A stretch of 64,000 nucleotides of DNA from Asticcacaulis sp. YBE204 (GTDB lineage Bacteria; Pseudomonadota; Alphaproteobacteria; Caulobacterales; Caulobacteraceae), in assembly GCF_000495855.1 (NCBI RefSeq), contig NZ_AWGF01000001.1, forward strand, positions 124,001-188,000. Direction: 5' to 3'. Shown piece after piece: positions 26,057 through 35,445 of this stretch (its first letter is position 1; the number at the start of each line of letters is the position of its first letter). Position numbers and translations under genes: made by a program. Under the pieces are notes generated by a model. The model was not told the DNA's origin. It worked only from the letters and a program-made list of their open reading frames with translations, and ran no database searches.

Positions 26057-27142
26057 CTAATCTAACAAACGCCCAAGGATTTTCGCGGTATAGTCCACAA
26101 GTGGGATGATGCGCGCATAATTCAACCGGGCGGGGCCGATGACCCCGATGGCGCCCATAACCTTCTGGGTTTGGCCGCCTGCCCGCATGTAGGGGGCTGC
26201 AATAACAGCCGAACCCGACAAAGAAAACAGTTTCGATTCCGATCCGATGAAAATTCTCACCCCCTGCGCCACCTTGACGTGGTCGAGCAGGTTGATCAGC
26301 TCCTCTTTTTCCTCCAGATCCTCGAACAGGGCCCGCACGCGCTCAAGGTCTTCGAGCGCCGAGGCCTCCAGCAGATTGGCCTGGCCGCGCACGATCAACG
26401 CCCGCTTATCGCTTCCGCCGCCCGACCATGCCGCCAGCCCGGCCTCGATCAGATGCGCCGCCGCAACGTTGAGCTGCTCGCGTTCGCTGTCCAGTTCCGT
26501 GCGCAACTCGCGGCTGGCCTCCATCAGGGTCCGGCCCCGCAGCCGCGCATTGAGATAGTTCGACGCCTCGATCAGCACCGAGGGCGTCACCCCGGCCTCC
26601 AGCGTCATCAGGCGATTTTCGACCCGCCCGTCGTCGAAGACCAGCACAGCCAGCGCCTGATCGACGCCCAGCTTGACGAATTCGACGTGCTTGACCCCGG
26701 CTTCGAAGGACGGTGTCATCACGACCCCGGCCCCACCGGCCAGACCCGACAACAGGTTCGAGGCTTCTTTCAGGGCGTGGTCGAAGGTCATGCCCCTGCC
26801 CGTCAGCCGCGCCTCGATTTCGCGTTTCGCCGCTTCGCCGATATCGCCGATTTCGAGCAGGCCGTCGACGAACAGACGCAGACCCTGATGCGTCGGCATC
26901 CGCCCCGCCGAGACGTGCGGCGCGCTCAACAACCCCAGATGCGCCAGATCCTGTAAGGTGTTGCGGATCGACGCCGGCGACAGGGCGATTCCGCCGCGCG
27001 ACAGGGTGCGCGACCCCACCGGCTCGCCGGTTTCGAGATAGGTTTCGACCACCTGCCGGAAGACTTCGCGCGCCCGTGCATCCAGCTCCCCCAAGGGGGC
27101 CGTGGTGCTGAGAAGCGACGAAAGCGAGGTTTTCGAGATCAT
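26057..27142 (-). CDS. hrcA: heat-inducible transcription repressor HrcA
   Basis: 361 residues. N-terminal winged helix: [26 protein letters not shown], then [17 protein letters not shown] segment (here [22 protein letters not shown]), [19 protein letters not shown]-terminal GAF-like domain with [15 protein letters not shown]. HrcA represses groESL-type operons by binding CIRCE. No CIRCE element is visible before hrcA itself. First gene of the hrcA-grpE unit. Confidence 0.97.
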   Translation of the reverse strand: MISKTSLSSLLSTTAPLGELDARAREVFRQVVETYLETGEPVGSRTLSRGGIALSPASIRNTLQDLAHLGLLSAPHVSAGRMPTHQGLRLFVDGLLEIGDIGEAAKREIEARLTGRGMTFDHALKEASNLLSGLAGGAGVVMTPSFEAGVKHVEFVKLGVDQALAVLVFDDGRVENRLMTLEAGVTPSVLIEASNYLNARLRGRTLMEASRELRTELDSEREQLNVAAAHLIEAGLAAWSGGGSDKRALIVRGQANLLEASALEDLERVRALFEDLEEKEELINLLDHVKVAQGVRIFIGSESKLFSLSGSAVIAAPYMRAGGQTQKVMGAIGVIGPARLNYARIIPLVDYTAKILGRLLD

Positions 27143-27252
27143 GATCCTAACGATATAGAGGCGTTACCGGGCTTGTGAAAGGTGAAACGCTTTCGGCCTA
27201 TAAATTGCCACGATTGCGGCGAAATCTCTGCGCATTGAGGTGGGAGGCCCTT

Positions 27253-27582
27253 ATGAAAATCCGTCTGTTCGTAACGACCCTGACGACCGCATCCGTGCTG
27301 GCTTTCGCGGCGGGTGCCGTGACCGCCCCGGCGGTGACCCTGACCAATAAACCGGTCTATGGCCCGGCCAAGACGGAGAAGACCGCCGATCACCTGCCCA
27401 GCGATTACCAGCCCAAGGCGAAGAAAAAGGGCAGCGACTACGAGCCCCTGCGTGGCCCGTGGCGCGTCACCAAGTCGCTCAAGCACAAGGGCAAGGAGCC
27501 GGTGGACGAAGACGGCAATACCTATGCCTGCATGGATAAAGAGTGCAAGGTCTCGCGCAAGGTGGACGAGAAGCGGGATTAA
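27253..27582 (+). CDS. small exported basic protein
   Basis: 109 residues from ATG 27253, GGGAGG seven bases before. Signal peptide of about 20 residues, mature part with PKAKKKGSDYEPLRGPWRVTKSLKHKGKEPV and two cysteines (ACMDKECKV). It diverges from hrcA. No family recognised. Its TAA is immediately followed by the ATG of the next gene. Confidence 0.6.
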   Translation: MKIRLFVTTLTTASVLAFAAGAVTAPAVTLTNKPVYGPAKTEKTADHLPSDYQPKAKKKGSDYEPLRGPWRVTKSLKHKGKEPVDEDGNTYACMDKECKVSRKVDEKRD

Positions 27583-27852
27583 ATGGCTATCATCTTTGCC
27601 GGTAAATCGACCTGCGCGATTTGTCAGAACATCCTGTTAGCCACAGACGAAATATTGATGTTTCCCGCCTTTATCCACGATAGGGCCGATCCCTTCTGGG
27701 ACATTTCTGACAACGCCGTTCACAGCACCTGTTTCAAGCAATGGCCGGAAGCGCCCGCGTTTCGCGAACGCTTCAATCAGGCATGGCGACAGCAAGTGCC
27801 GCATCACCTTCGCCTGATGCAGGCCGACGGCACCATTATCGACGCCGTTTGA
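27583..27852 (+). CDS. small CxxC/HxxC protein, possibly zinc-binding
   Basis: 89 residues beginning directly after the previous stop. A CAIC pair (residues 11-14) and a later HSTC (47-50) after DNAVHSTCFKQWPE could together hold one zinc ion. The opening MAIIFAGKSTCAIC and FPAFIHDRADPFW recur in uncharacterised small proteins that I cannot name. Cytosolic; role unknown. Confidence 0.6.
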   Translation: MAIIFAGKSTCAICQNILLATDEILMFPAFIHDRADPFWDISDNAVHSTCFKQWPEAPAFRERFNQAWRQQVPHHLRLMQADGTIIDAV

Positions 27853-27855
27853 ACC

Positions 27856-28857
27856 CTACTTCTTCGCCGGTTTCGACACGCCCTCGTCGGTCTGAACGAT
27901 CGGTTTGATCGTGCCGTCTTCGTTGTAATAAAGATACTCGACCCGCACCGCGCGGCGGAAGCTGCCGCCCTTCTGATCACCGATGTTCAGGCCCCCGTCG
28001 TGATAGAAGAAGTACGACTTGCCCTTGAATTCGATGATCGCCGGGTGGATGGTATTGCTGTTGTGAGCCATGCCGGTCAGGACGCCGCGATAGGTCCACG
28101 GCCCTTCGACCGACGGCGCGGTGGCATAGGACATATATTCGCCGTCCTTGGACTTGTCCCATGACGCAAAGGTCACGTAATACATCTTGCCGCGCTTATG
28201 CAGCCAGGGGCCTTCGGTATAGTTGGCCATCGGGATTTCGCGGATCGGGCCGTCCAGCTCGGTCAGGTTCGGCTTGAGCTTGACCAGAAACAGGTTCTCA
28301 TTGCCCCACATCATCCACGCCGTGCCGTCGTCGTCGATCAGAACCGTCGGGTCGATATCGCTCCAGCCGTGCTTGCCCTGCGGGGTCATGCCGTTGGTGA
28401 TCAGCGGCTTGCCGATGGCGTCAACGAAGGGACCGGTCGGTGTGTCCGATACCGCCACGCCAATGGCCATCGAGGCACGCATGGTCTCGTCGCCGCGCCA
28501 TTTGGCCGTGGCGAAAAAGTAGAACTTACCGTTTTTCTCCACCACCTGAGAGGCATAGGCGTCGCCGGTGGACCAGCTAAAGTCGGTGGGTTTCAGCACC
28601 ACGCCGTGCGCTTCCCAACGCTTCATGTCGGTCGAGGAATAGACGCGCCAGTCGGGCATACGGTAGGTGTTGACCGAAGAATCGTCGCGCCCGACATAGA
28701 GATAGACGCGCTTACCCACCACCAACGCGGCGGGATCGGCGGTGAAGACGTCGGTAATGATCGGGTTAGCACCCGGCTTGGGTTTGGGCGTTTCGGCCCA
28801 CGCCGGTTGGGCAACGGCCAGCGCAAGGATAGCGGCGGACAAACGTAACGCGATCAT
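27856..28857 (-). CDS. glycoside hydrolase family 43 protein
   Basis: 333 residues with a signal peptide (about 21 residues). Five-bladed propeller signatures: PIITDVFTADPAALVVG (Asp general base), HGWSDIDPTVLIDDDG (Asp modulating), NYTEGPWLHKRGK (Glu acid), and AMAHNSNTIHPA near the end. GH43 enzymes release arabinose or xylose from plant hemicellulose; which sugar here cannot be said. It is an accessory gene placed between hrcA and rph, and with the TonB receptors suggests plant polysaccharide use. Confidence 0.88.
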   Translation of the reverse strand: MIALRLSAAILALAVAQPAWAETPKPKPGANPIITDVFTADPAALVVGKRVYLYVGRDDSSVNTYRMPDWRVYSSTDMKRWEAHGVVLKPTDFSWSTGDAYASQVVEKNGKFYFFATAKWRGDETMRASMAIGVAVSDTPTGPFVDAIGKPLITNGMTPQGKHGWSDIDPTVLIDDDGTAWMMWGNENLFLVKLKPNLTELDGPIREIPMANYTEGPWLHKRGKMYYVTFASWDKSKDGEYMSYATAPSVEGPWTYRGVLTGMAHNSNTIHPAIIEFKGKSYFFYHDGGLNIGDQKGGSFRRAVRVEYLYYNEDGTIKPIVQTDEGVSKPAKK

Positions 28858-28976
28858 GTGACATCTCCCTTTATTGGCATTTGTCTGACTTATTGACCAT
28901 CGAGTGTCAACCCAAAAACCTTTTGCGCCCGTGGGGCTATCCTGTTACGCAGACCGGATAATCTGGAGCCCCGCCA

Positions 28977-29729
28977 ATGTCGCAATTCGAAGCCCTCAAC
29001 GCGCTGAAAACCCTCCGTCCGTCGAACCGTCAGCCGGATCAGTTGCGCAAGGTGACGATCGAAACCGGCGTGACGCGCTATGCCGAGGGCTCGTGCCTGA
29101 TCAGCTTCGGCCATACCAAGGTGCTGGTCACGGCCTCAGTCGAACAGGGCGTGCCGCCGTTCCTCAAGGGCAAGGGTCAGGGCTGGGTCACCGCCGAATA
29201 CGGCATGTTGCCGCGCTCGACCCACACGCGCTCACGCCGCGAAGCCGCTGCCGGCAAGCAGTCGGGCCGCACGCAGGAAATCCAGCGCCTGATCGGGCGT
29301 AGCTTACGCGCCGTGGTCGATCTCAAAGCTTTGGGCGAACGTCAGATCACCATCGACTGCGACGTCATTCAGGCCGACGGTGGCACGCGCTGCGCCTCGA
29401 TCACGGCGGCCTGGGTCGCCCTCTCGCTGGCCTGCGACAAGCTGAAAGACCAGAAGCTGATCACCGGCAACCCGATCATCGATCAGGTCGCGGCGATTTC
29501 GTGCGGCGTCTATGAAAACACGCCGGTGCTCGACCTCGACTACGATGAGGACTCGTCGGCCGAAACCGACTCGAACTTCGTCCTGACCGGGTCGGGCCAT
29601 ATCGTCGAAGTGCAGGCCACCGGCGAAAAGCGCGGCTTCTCACGCGCCGAATTCAACGCGCTGTTCGATCTGGCTGACAAGGGCGCGAAAGAAATCTTCG
29701 CTCTGCAACTGGCGGCGCTGGGCCGATAA
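28977..29729 (+). CDS. rph: ribonuclease PH
   Basis: 250 residues. The phosphorolytic exoribonuclease core is complete: [68 protein letters not shown] (broken by quoting limits), [28 protein letters not shown] and the C-terminal [16 protein letters not shown]. RNase PH trims tRNA 3' ends. It is close to hrcA and rdgB, a familiar alphaproteobacterial cluster loosened here by inserts. Confidence 0.97.
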   Translation: MSQFEALNALKTLRPSNRQPDQLRKVTIETGVTRYAEGSCLISFGHTKVLVTASVEQGVPPFLKGKGQGWVTAEYGMLPRSTHTRSRREAAAGKQSGRTQEIQRLIGRSLRAVVDLKALGERQITIDCDVIQADGGTRCASITAAWVALSLACDKLKDQKLITGNPIIDQVAAISCGVYENTPVLDLDYDEDSSAETDSNFVLTGSGHIVEVQATGEKRGFSRAEFNALFDLADKGAKEIFALQLAALGR

Positions 29730-29730
29730 A

Positions 29731-29756
29731 ATCCTTCCCCGTAAACGGGGCAGGAT
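29731..29756. terminator. bidirectional terminator between rph and the HTH gene
   Basis: Arms ATCCTTCCCCG and CGGGGCAGGAT around TAAA, flanked by AAAA and TTTT. Serves both convergent genes; the CCTTCCCCG core resembles the repeat at 35.4 kb. Confidence 0.7.
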
Positions 29757-29759
29757 GTT

Positions 29760-29972
29760 TTACCCTTCGTCCTCGTCGCGGCGACCGAGCAAATCGCCGG
29801 GCGTGCAGTTCAGCGCCCGGCACAGGACATCGAGCGTGCGCAGTCTTACCGCCACGGCCTTTTGATCGCGCAGCAGTTCCAGATGGCGCACCGCGATTCC
29901 CGTCCGGTCGGACAGTTCGACGATCGACAGCCGCCGCCGCGCCAGTAACTCATTGAGGCAGATCGTAATCAT
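29760..29972 (-). CDS. YozG-like HTH (Cro/CI) regulator
   Basis: 70 residues from ATG 29970-29972. Single HTH domain: LNELLARRRLSIVELSDRTGIAVRHLELLRDQK and LDVLCRALNCTPGDLL. Such small regulators commonly pair with DUF2975 membrane proteins, as here, with a four-base overlap. It probably controls its own operon. Confidence 0.85.
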   Translation of the reverse strand: MITICLNELLARRRLSIVELSDRTGIAVRHLELLRDQKAVAVRLRTLDVLCRALNCTPGDLLGRRDEDEG

Positions 29973-30490
29973 ATGGTCAGGTTCGCCTCCGCCCTGAGCC
30001 GTGCGCCTTCCTTGAACACCTCGGCCAGCACGAAGACGACCAACACCGAAAACCACGCCGTCACCGCGCGCATCCCGTAGACCGGCTCGACCGGCATGTT
30101 GAGCAGGTGCTCGGCGAGGCTGCGCGAGACGTAGGAATAGATCTCGACCCCGGCCAGACCGAAGCCGATCCAGCGCAGGCGTCGCGTGTTGTCGGGGTGG
30201 AAAACATCGCCTTCGGCCAGGGTCCGAAAGACCTGCCGCGTCCACAGCATGATCATCAGGTAACCGCTCAACGATACCCCGAAGGCCAGCATCAGGATCG
30301 CCTGTTCGGTGCCGGTGATATCGGTGGCGACGTTCATCCGCGCCACGACTTCGGACGCCAGTGTCGGCACCGATAACAGGCACAGTGCCGCCAGCACCAC
30401 CGCCACGATCATGGCGAACAGGCCGTAATAGACCACGTCGAGCGCGGTTTTCAGCAGGCTGGATATCGAGCGGGGGCCCAGAAAACGCAT
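29969..30490 (-). CDS. DUF2975 membrane protein
   Basis: 173 residues from the second of two nearby ATGs (30488-30490): AAAGGA lies six bases before it but touches the first ATG at 30496, which makes the first less likely. Four hydrophobic segments (about 16-40, 62-84, 108-125, 140-160). The loop GDVFHPDNTRRLRWIG is the family hallmark. Function unknown; always paired with an HTH protein such as the downstream gene. Confidence 0.8.
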   Translation of the reverse strand: MRFLGPRSISSLLKTALDVVYYGLFAMIVAVVLAALCLLSVPTLASEVVARMNVATDITGTEQAILMLAFGVSLSGYLMIMLWTRQVFRTLAEGDVFHPDNTRRLRWIGFGLAGVEIYSYVSRSLAEHLLNMPVEPVYGMRAVTAWFSVLVVFVLAEVFKEGARLRAEANLTI

Positions 30491-30620
30491 CGTCATTCCT
30501 TTGATACGGTCATCCCAACCATATCCTGCTACGTCAATGCCACAAAAAGCCGCGCGCCCCAAATTACACCTTTTTCATCCGGGTTCGTGTGTTTAAACAG
30601 GATCAAACGGAGGAACGCGC

Positions 30621-31232
30621 ATGGCCCTGACCCTGATCCCCGGCGACAAGCTGATCGCCGCCACCCACAATCCGGGCAAGGCGCGCGAAATCGACACCCT
30701 GCTGGGGGGCCGGTTCGAGATCGTCACCGCCGGATCGCTCGGCCTGCCCGAACCCGACGAGACCGAAAACAGCTTCGTCGCCAACGCCATCCTCAAGGCC
30801 CGCCACGCGGCGACCAAGGGCGGCCTGCCGGCGCTGGCCGACGATTCCGGCCTGAGCATCGCCGCGCTGAACGGCGATCCGGGGATCTACAGCGCGCGCT
30901 GGGCCGGGCCGCACAAGGACTTTTCCCGCGCCATGGAGATCATCCATCACAAGATGGTGCAGGCCGAGGTCCACAACCCCGACACCTTCTCGACGCGCGC
31001 GTGGTTTACCTCAGCTCTGGCCGTGGCGTGGCCCGAAGGCCATGCCTGCGTGTTCGAAGGCGTCGTCCACGGTCAGATCGTCGCCGCGCGCGGCGATAAC
31101 GGTTTCGGCTACGACCCGATCTTTCAGCCAGACGGCTACGACATCACCTTCGCCGAAATGGACGAGGCGCAGAAGGATAGCCTGAGCCACCGCCATCTGG
31201 CGTTCGAACGGTTGAAGGCGTTTCTGTTTTAA
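30621..31232 (+). CDS. rdgB: XTP/dITP pyrophosphatase (RdgB/HAM1)
   Basis: 203 residues, GGAGG upstream of ATG. Starts with IAATHNPGKAREI, then ENSFVANAILKARHAA, LADDSGL and GDNGFGYDPIFQPDGY, all HAM1 markers. It removes deaminated purine triphosphates. In many alphaproteobacteria hemW follows rdgB; here hemW is about 24 kb away. Confidence 0.97.
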   Translation: MALTLIPGDKLIAATHNPGKAREIDTLLGGRFEIVTAGSLGLPEPDETENSFVANAILKARHAATKGGLPALADDSGLSIAALNGDPGIYSARWAGPHKDFSRAMEIIHHKMVQAEVHNPDTFSTRAWFTSALAVAWPEGHACVFEGVVHGQIVAARGDNGFGYDPIFQPDGYDITFAEMDEAQKDSLSHRHLAFERLKAFLF

Positions 31233-31273
31233 TCTAGTCTCTACGCGGGGACGTGATTTTCGAGGTTTTTTCC

Positions 31274-32041
31274 ATGCTGGAAACCACAGCCGCGCGATGG
31301 GCGCGGCTCGACGCCTGTACCGAACATTTCGGTCCGGCCGATACAACCCCGCGTCCGGCGATGCTCCTGTTCCACGGCTGCGGCGGTATCCGCCCGCATA
31401 TCTATACCTATGCAAAGGCTGCTGCCGAGACGGGTATCCGCGTCTTCGTCGTTGATTCCCTGAAAGTGCGCGGCTGGGGCCGGATGCAGGGCGTGACCCT
31501 CGTCTGCACCGGTGCGGCGTTGCAAGGTTATGAGCGCTCCGGCGATGTGCTGGCGGCGCTGTGGGGCGTGTCGCAACGACCCGACGTGATCGGCGATCTG
31601 ATTATGCTCGCGGGTTTCAGCCACGGCGGCTGGTCGATCATGGACCTGATGACGCAGACACTCAGCAAGCGTGGCGAAGCACGGCTGGCCGATCCCGACG
31701 CCGAATTGATCAAAAGGGTCAAAGGGATATTCATGGTCTATCCCTATATCAACTTCCCGGCGCGCAGCGTGAAGCACCCGTGGCTCTATAGCATCCCGAC
31801 CACGGTGGTCCTGGCCATGCGCGATCATTTGACGCCCTATAAGCGCTCGGTCGAGGTCTTCGAGCGCCTGAGCGAACAGGGCGTACCGATGCACACGCTC
31901 AGCCTCGACGCCAGCCATGCCTTCGACGAGAAGGACAACAAGGGCGCGGTGATGGACTTCAACGCCGACGCCATGCGGCAGTCGATGGAGGCCATGACCG
32001 CGTTCATCGAAGAAGTATTAGTGAGCCCCGTGGTCGCTTAA
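31274..32041 (+). CDS. alpha/beta hydrolase (dienelactone hydrolase-like)
   Basis: 255 residues from ATG 31274. Nucleophile elbow GFSHGGW with Ser, oxyanion region LLFHGCGGIRPHIY, a likely acid near AMRDHLTPY and His in DASHAFDEK. No signal peptide, so cytosolic. The ester or lactone substrate is not predictable. It overlaps the convergent PCuAC gene by 24 bases. Confidence 0.8.
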   Translation: MLETTAARWARLDACTEHFGPADTTPRPAMLLFHGCGGIRPHIYTYAKAAAETGIRVFVVDSLKVRGWGRMQGVTLVCTGAALQGYERSGDVLAALWGVSQRPDVIGDLIMLAGFSHGGWSIMDLMTQTLSKRGEARLADPDAELIKRVKGIFMVYPYINFPARSVKHPWLYSIPTTVVLAMRDHLTPYKRSVEVFERLSEQGVPMHTLSLDASHAFDEKDNKGAVMDFNADAMRQSMEAMTAFIEEVLVSPVVA

Positions 32042-32548
32042 CGGCGCATTCGATACCGGCATCTCGACCGTCACCGAACCAGCCTTCTCGAAGGTCAGGC
32101 TGACGGCCTGGGTCTGACCGTCTTCGGGGCGGGTTTTTAAGCCCAGCAACATGATGTGGTTGCCGCCGGGCTTCAGTTCGATGGTCTCACCGGCCTTGAT
32201 GACAACGCCGTCGGGCAGCGGCGCCATCATCATCTTGTCGCCGTCCATTTTCATGGTGTGCAGTTCGACCTTATCGGCGCACTCGCAGGCCGCGGAAACC
32301 AGCCGGTCATCGGTCGCGCCGGTGTTCTTGATCGTCACATAGGCGGCGGTATTGGGGTTCTGACCCAAGGCCGCGCGCACGGCATAGCGCGTCAGTTCCA
32401 TTGCCGCGTGGGTTTTCACGCCGTCGATATTGGTCTTGGTCTCGACCTTGGTCACGCCGTCGGTCTGGGACTCGGTGCTGACCTCGGTTTTGGAACCGCA
32501 CGCCGCGAGCGTCAGGGCGGCGCAGGTGAGCAGGATGAACTTACGCAT
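32018..32548 (-). CDS. copper chaperone PCu(A)C domain lipoprotein
   Basis: 176 residues from ATG 32546-32548 with AAAGGA before it. Lipobox LAAC at residues 13-16. PCu(A)C copper site: VELHTMKMDGDKMMM and GGNHIMLLGL, giving the His/Met set. Such periplasmic proteins deliver copper(I) to cytochrome oxidase CuA centres. The usual partner SCO protein is not nearby. Confidence 0.88.
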   Translation of the reverse strand: MRKFILLTCAALTLAACGSKTEVSTESQTDGVTKVETKTNIDGVKTHAAMELTRYAVRAALGQNPNTAAYVTIKNTGATDDRLVSAACECADKVELHTMKMDGDKMMMAPLPDGVVIKAGETIELKPGGNHIMLLGLKTRPEDGQTQAVSLTFEKAGSVTVEMPVSNAPLSDHGAH

Positions 32549-32625
32549 GATTTCTTCCTTTAGCATCAAAAGCCAAATCGAGGCGAAGGGCCGCCCCGAG
32601 CCTTGATTTGACGATATGATCAAAC

Positions 32626-32649
32626 CACAAAAACGCCTGCGTTTTTGTG
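32626..32649 (-). terminator. trpS terminator
   Basis: CACAAAAACGC and GCGTTTTTGTG form an 11-bp hairpin after the trpS stop. Confidence 0.55.
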
Positions 32650-32656
32650 AGATCGT

Positions 32657-33652
32657 TTACCCCCACAAGCCGATAATCTTCTTCACGTCCTTAACCACCG
32701 GGGCGCTGACCTCGTTGGCACGCTCGGCACCGATGGTCAGTACACGGTCGATCTCCGCCGTATCGGCCAGCAGCGCGCGCAGGCGCTCCGAAATCGGCGC
32801 CATTTTGTCGACCACGACCTCGGCCAGTGCCGGTTTGAACGCGCCGAAACCCTTGCCGCCGAAATCGGCCAGCACGGCCTCGACCGACACCCCGGCCAGC
32901 GCCGCATAGATGCCGACAAGGTTCTTGGCTTCCGGACGCTCAGCGAGACCCGCCTCTTCCGACGGCAGGGCGTCGGCGTCGGACTTGGCCTTCTTGATCT
33001 TAGAGGCGATGGTGTCGGCGTCGTCGGTCAGGTTGATGCGCGAATTATCCGACGGGTCGGATTTCGACATCTTGGCCGTGCCGTCGCGCAAGGACATGAT
33101 CCGCGCGCCCGGCCCCTGATAGAGCGTATCCGGCAGGGGGAAGTAGTCGGTCTTGTAGTCGTGATTGAACTTCTTGGCCACGTCACGGGTCAGCTCAAGG
33201 TGCTGGCGCTGATCCTCACCGACCGGCACGTGGGTCGCCTTGTAGATCAGGATATCGGCGGCCTGAAGCACCGGATAGGTGTAGAGCCCGATCGAGGCGC
33301 GTTCCTTGTCCTTGCCCGCCTTGTCCTTGAACTGCGTCATGCGGTCGAGCCAGCCCAGACGCGCCACGCAGTTGAACAGCCACGCCATTTCGGTGTGCGC
33401 CGGGACCGCCGACTGCGCGAAGATGGTCGACTTGGCGGGATCGACACCCGCCGCCAGGTAACAGGCGGCGATCTCGCGGGTCTGCGACAGCAGCTTTTCC
33501 GGGTCCTGCCAGACGGTGATCGCGTGCAGATCGGCGATCATATAGAAGCGCTCGGCCTCCAGAGATTGCATGTCGGCGAACTTTTTCAGCGCGCCGAGAT
33601 AGTTGCCGAGGTGCAGGGAGCCGGAGGCCTGAATGCCTGAAAGAATACGCAT
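32657..33652 (-). CDS. trpS: tryptophan-tRNA ligase
   Basis: 331 residues from ATG 33650-33652 (MRILSGIQASGSLHLGNYLGAL). HIGH-like SLHLGNY and KMSKS (TAKMSKSDPSDNSRINL) mark class I synthetase function, loading tRNA-Trp. The protein is the shorter bacterial form. It lies downstream of murJ with repeat copy C between them. Confidence 0.97.
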   Translation of the reverse strand: MRILSGIQASGSLHLGNYLGALKKFADMQSLEAERFYMIADLHAITVWQDPEKLLSQTREIAACYLAAGVDPAKSTIFAQSAVPAHTEMAWLFNCVARLGWLDRMTQFKDKAGKDKERASIGLYTYPVLQAADILIYKATHVPVGEDQRQHLELTRDVAKKFNHDYKTDYFPLPDTLYQGPGARIMSLRDGTAKMSKSDPSDNSRINLTDDADTIASKIKKAKSDADALPSEEAGLAERPEAKNLVGIYAALAGVSVEAVLADFGGKGFGAFKPALAEVVVDKMAPISERLRALLADTAEIDRVLTIGAERANEVSAPVVKDVKKIIGLWG

Positions 33653-33677
33653 GTAAGTGATCCTAGCCCTTTTCAGA

Positions 33678-33790
33678 GCGATATGACAAAAAGTGCCAAA
33701 ATACGTCTTTGGGGTTTTTGTCAATAATATCGCGACTAAACAAAAACTTAGAGCGAAATGACGATTCTAACTAAAGTCATTTCGTTCTAA
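33678..33790. repeat. two-hairpin interspersed repeat, copy C
   Basis: Hairpin one uses GCGATATGACAAAAA and TTTTTGTCAATAATATCGC; hairpin two uses TTAGAGCGAAATGAC and GTCATTTCGTTCTAA. The stem bases differ from copy B but stay paired. The end of murJ (codons LRTK and TGA) is read from hairpin two. Confidence 0.75.
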
Positions 33791-35387
33791 GCGCTTTCTT
33801 GATATCGGACGGGCGAATGGCCCGCGTGACGAACAGAAGGGCGATATAGAGCAAAAGCCCGGCAAAACAAACGGCGACGATGGCGATTTCCTTGGTCCCG
33901 TGCGGCATGACCTGCGCGATCGGTCCTTCGATCAACGGGCGATAGTAGGAACAGGCGGCACAGAACGCCCCCATCAACCCCCCGGCGATCAGCACCTTGA
34001 TGAGACCGATGGCCGGTTTCGCGCCTAACACCCACGTCTTGCGGTGCGCCAGCGTGAACAGCATAAGAAACACATTGACCCAGGCCGCCGCTGAGGTGCC
34101 GATGGCCAGACCAGCGACTCCGATGAGCGGGAACAGGGTCAGGCCGCAGGCCAGATTGACGATGACCGAGACCACCGCGAACTTCATCGGCCCAAAGGTG
34201 TCCTTGCGCGCAAAAAATGCCGGGGTCAGGACGCGGGCCAGCACGAAGGCCGGTACGCCCCAACCATAGTGCAGCAGGGCCGAAGCCGTTTCCCGCGCAT
34301 CGTGCGTCAGGAATTCACCGCGCGTATAGAGCCCGTCGATCAGGAAAAACGGCATGGCGATGATCGCGGCAGCCGCCGGCAGGGTCAGGGCCATGGACAG
34401 CAGCACGGCTTCGTCCATCACGGTCTGCGACCGTTCGTGATCGCCCGCCTGTACCGAGCGCGACAGGGCGGGCAGCAGCGCTACGCCGATGGCGACGCCG
34501 ACGAGCCCGAGCGGCAACTGATAGAGCCGGTCAGCGACGTTGAGCCAGGTCCGCGCCCCGTCGATGGCCGAGGCCAGCCACGACGACACGAAGACATTGA
34601 TCTGCGTCGCGGCGGCGGCCATGGCCCCGGGCACGGCGAGGATCAGCAGGTTGCGGATTTCCGGCGTCAGGCTAGGGCGCGCCAGTCCGATCTTTGCCCC
34701 CGTCTTGCGGCACCCCCAGACAAGCAGCGCGGCCTGCGCCAGACCGGCGGCGATCACCGCCCACGAGGCGGCAAAGGCGGCGGTGACCGGGTCTTTCGCG
34801 AACCAGACGAAGATGAGCATGAACAGGTTGAGCAGGGTCGGTGCCAGCGCCGACAGGGCAAACCGGCCTCGCGCATTGAGCACCCCCGACAGCAGCGCCA
34901 CCATGGTCATGCACGGCAGATAGGGCATGGTGATCTGGGTCAGTATGACCGTCAGGCGCATCTTTTCCGGGTTTTCGGCATAGCCTTCGGAAAAGACCGC
35001 CATGATCTGCGGCATGAAGATCTGCGCGATGACGCTGAGGACGATGGCGACCAGCGTGATCGTCGCCATGGCGTCACGGGCCAGCCGGTCAGCGGCCTCG
35101 GGACCGTCCTTTTCCAGTGTCGCCGAATAGGCCGGGACAAAGGCCGCGGTAAACGCGCCTTCGGCGAAGATGCGGCGGAACAGGTTCGGGAATTGCAGCG
35201 CGGTGGAATAGGCGTCGGCGGCGATATTGCCCGACGCCCCCATGGCCGCGGTGATGACCAGGTCGCGGGCAAAGCCCATGACGCGGCTGATCAGGGTCAC
35301 CCCGCCGAAGACGAGCGACGAGCGGGCGACGCTTTGGGGTTTGGGGCTCTGGGGTTCGAGCGGCGGGGAAGCAGAGGAATCGGACAC
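33777..35387 (-). CDS. murJ: lipid II flippase MurJ
   Basis: 536 residues, 14 expected transmembrane helices. MviN/MurJ signatures: ARSSLVFGGVTLISRVMGFARD, AFVPAYSATLEKDGPEAADRLA, and the central FVSSWLASAIDGARTWLNVADRLYQLPLGLVGVAIG segment (broken here by length limit). MurJ moves lipid II across the inner membrane for peptidoglycan synthesis. The last four codons come from repeat copy C, so the C-terminal tail has been altered by the repeat. Confidence 0.96.
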   Translation of the reverse strand: MSDSSASPPLEPQSPKPQSVARSSLVFGGVTLISRVMGFARDLVITAAMGASGNIAADAYSTALQFPNLFRRIFAEGAFTAAFVPAYSATLEKDGPEAADRLARDAMATITLVAIVLSVIAQIFMPQIMAVFSEGYAENPEKMRLTVILTQITMPYLPCMTMVALLSGVLNARGRFALSALAPTLLNLFMLIFVWFAKDPVTAAFAASWAVIAAGLAQAALLVWGCRKTGAKIGLARPSLTPEIRNLLILAVPGAMAAAATQINVFVSSWLASAIDGARTWLNVADRLYQLPLGLVGVAIGVALLPALSRSVQAGDHERSQTVMDEAVLLSMALTLPAAAAIIAMPFFLIDGLYTRGEFLTHDARETASALLHYGWGVPAFVLARVLTPAFFARKDTFGPMKFAVVSVIVNLACGLTLFPLIGVAGLAIGTSAAAWVNVFLMLFTLAHRKTWVLGAKPAIGLIKVLIAGGLMGAFCAACSYYRPLIEGPIAQVMPHGTKEIAIVAVCFAGLLLYIALLFVTRAIRPSDIKKALRTK

Positions 35388-35445
35388 GTAACAGCCTTGA
35401 ACAGGAAACGACCGAGGCGGTGACGAGCCCCATCCACCGCCTTAC

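Noticed and set aside
27143-27252. CIRCE element before hrcA
   Set aside because: No TTAGCACTC / GAGTGCTAA pair is present.
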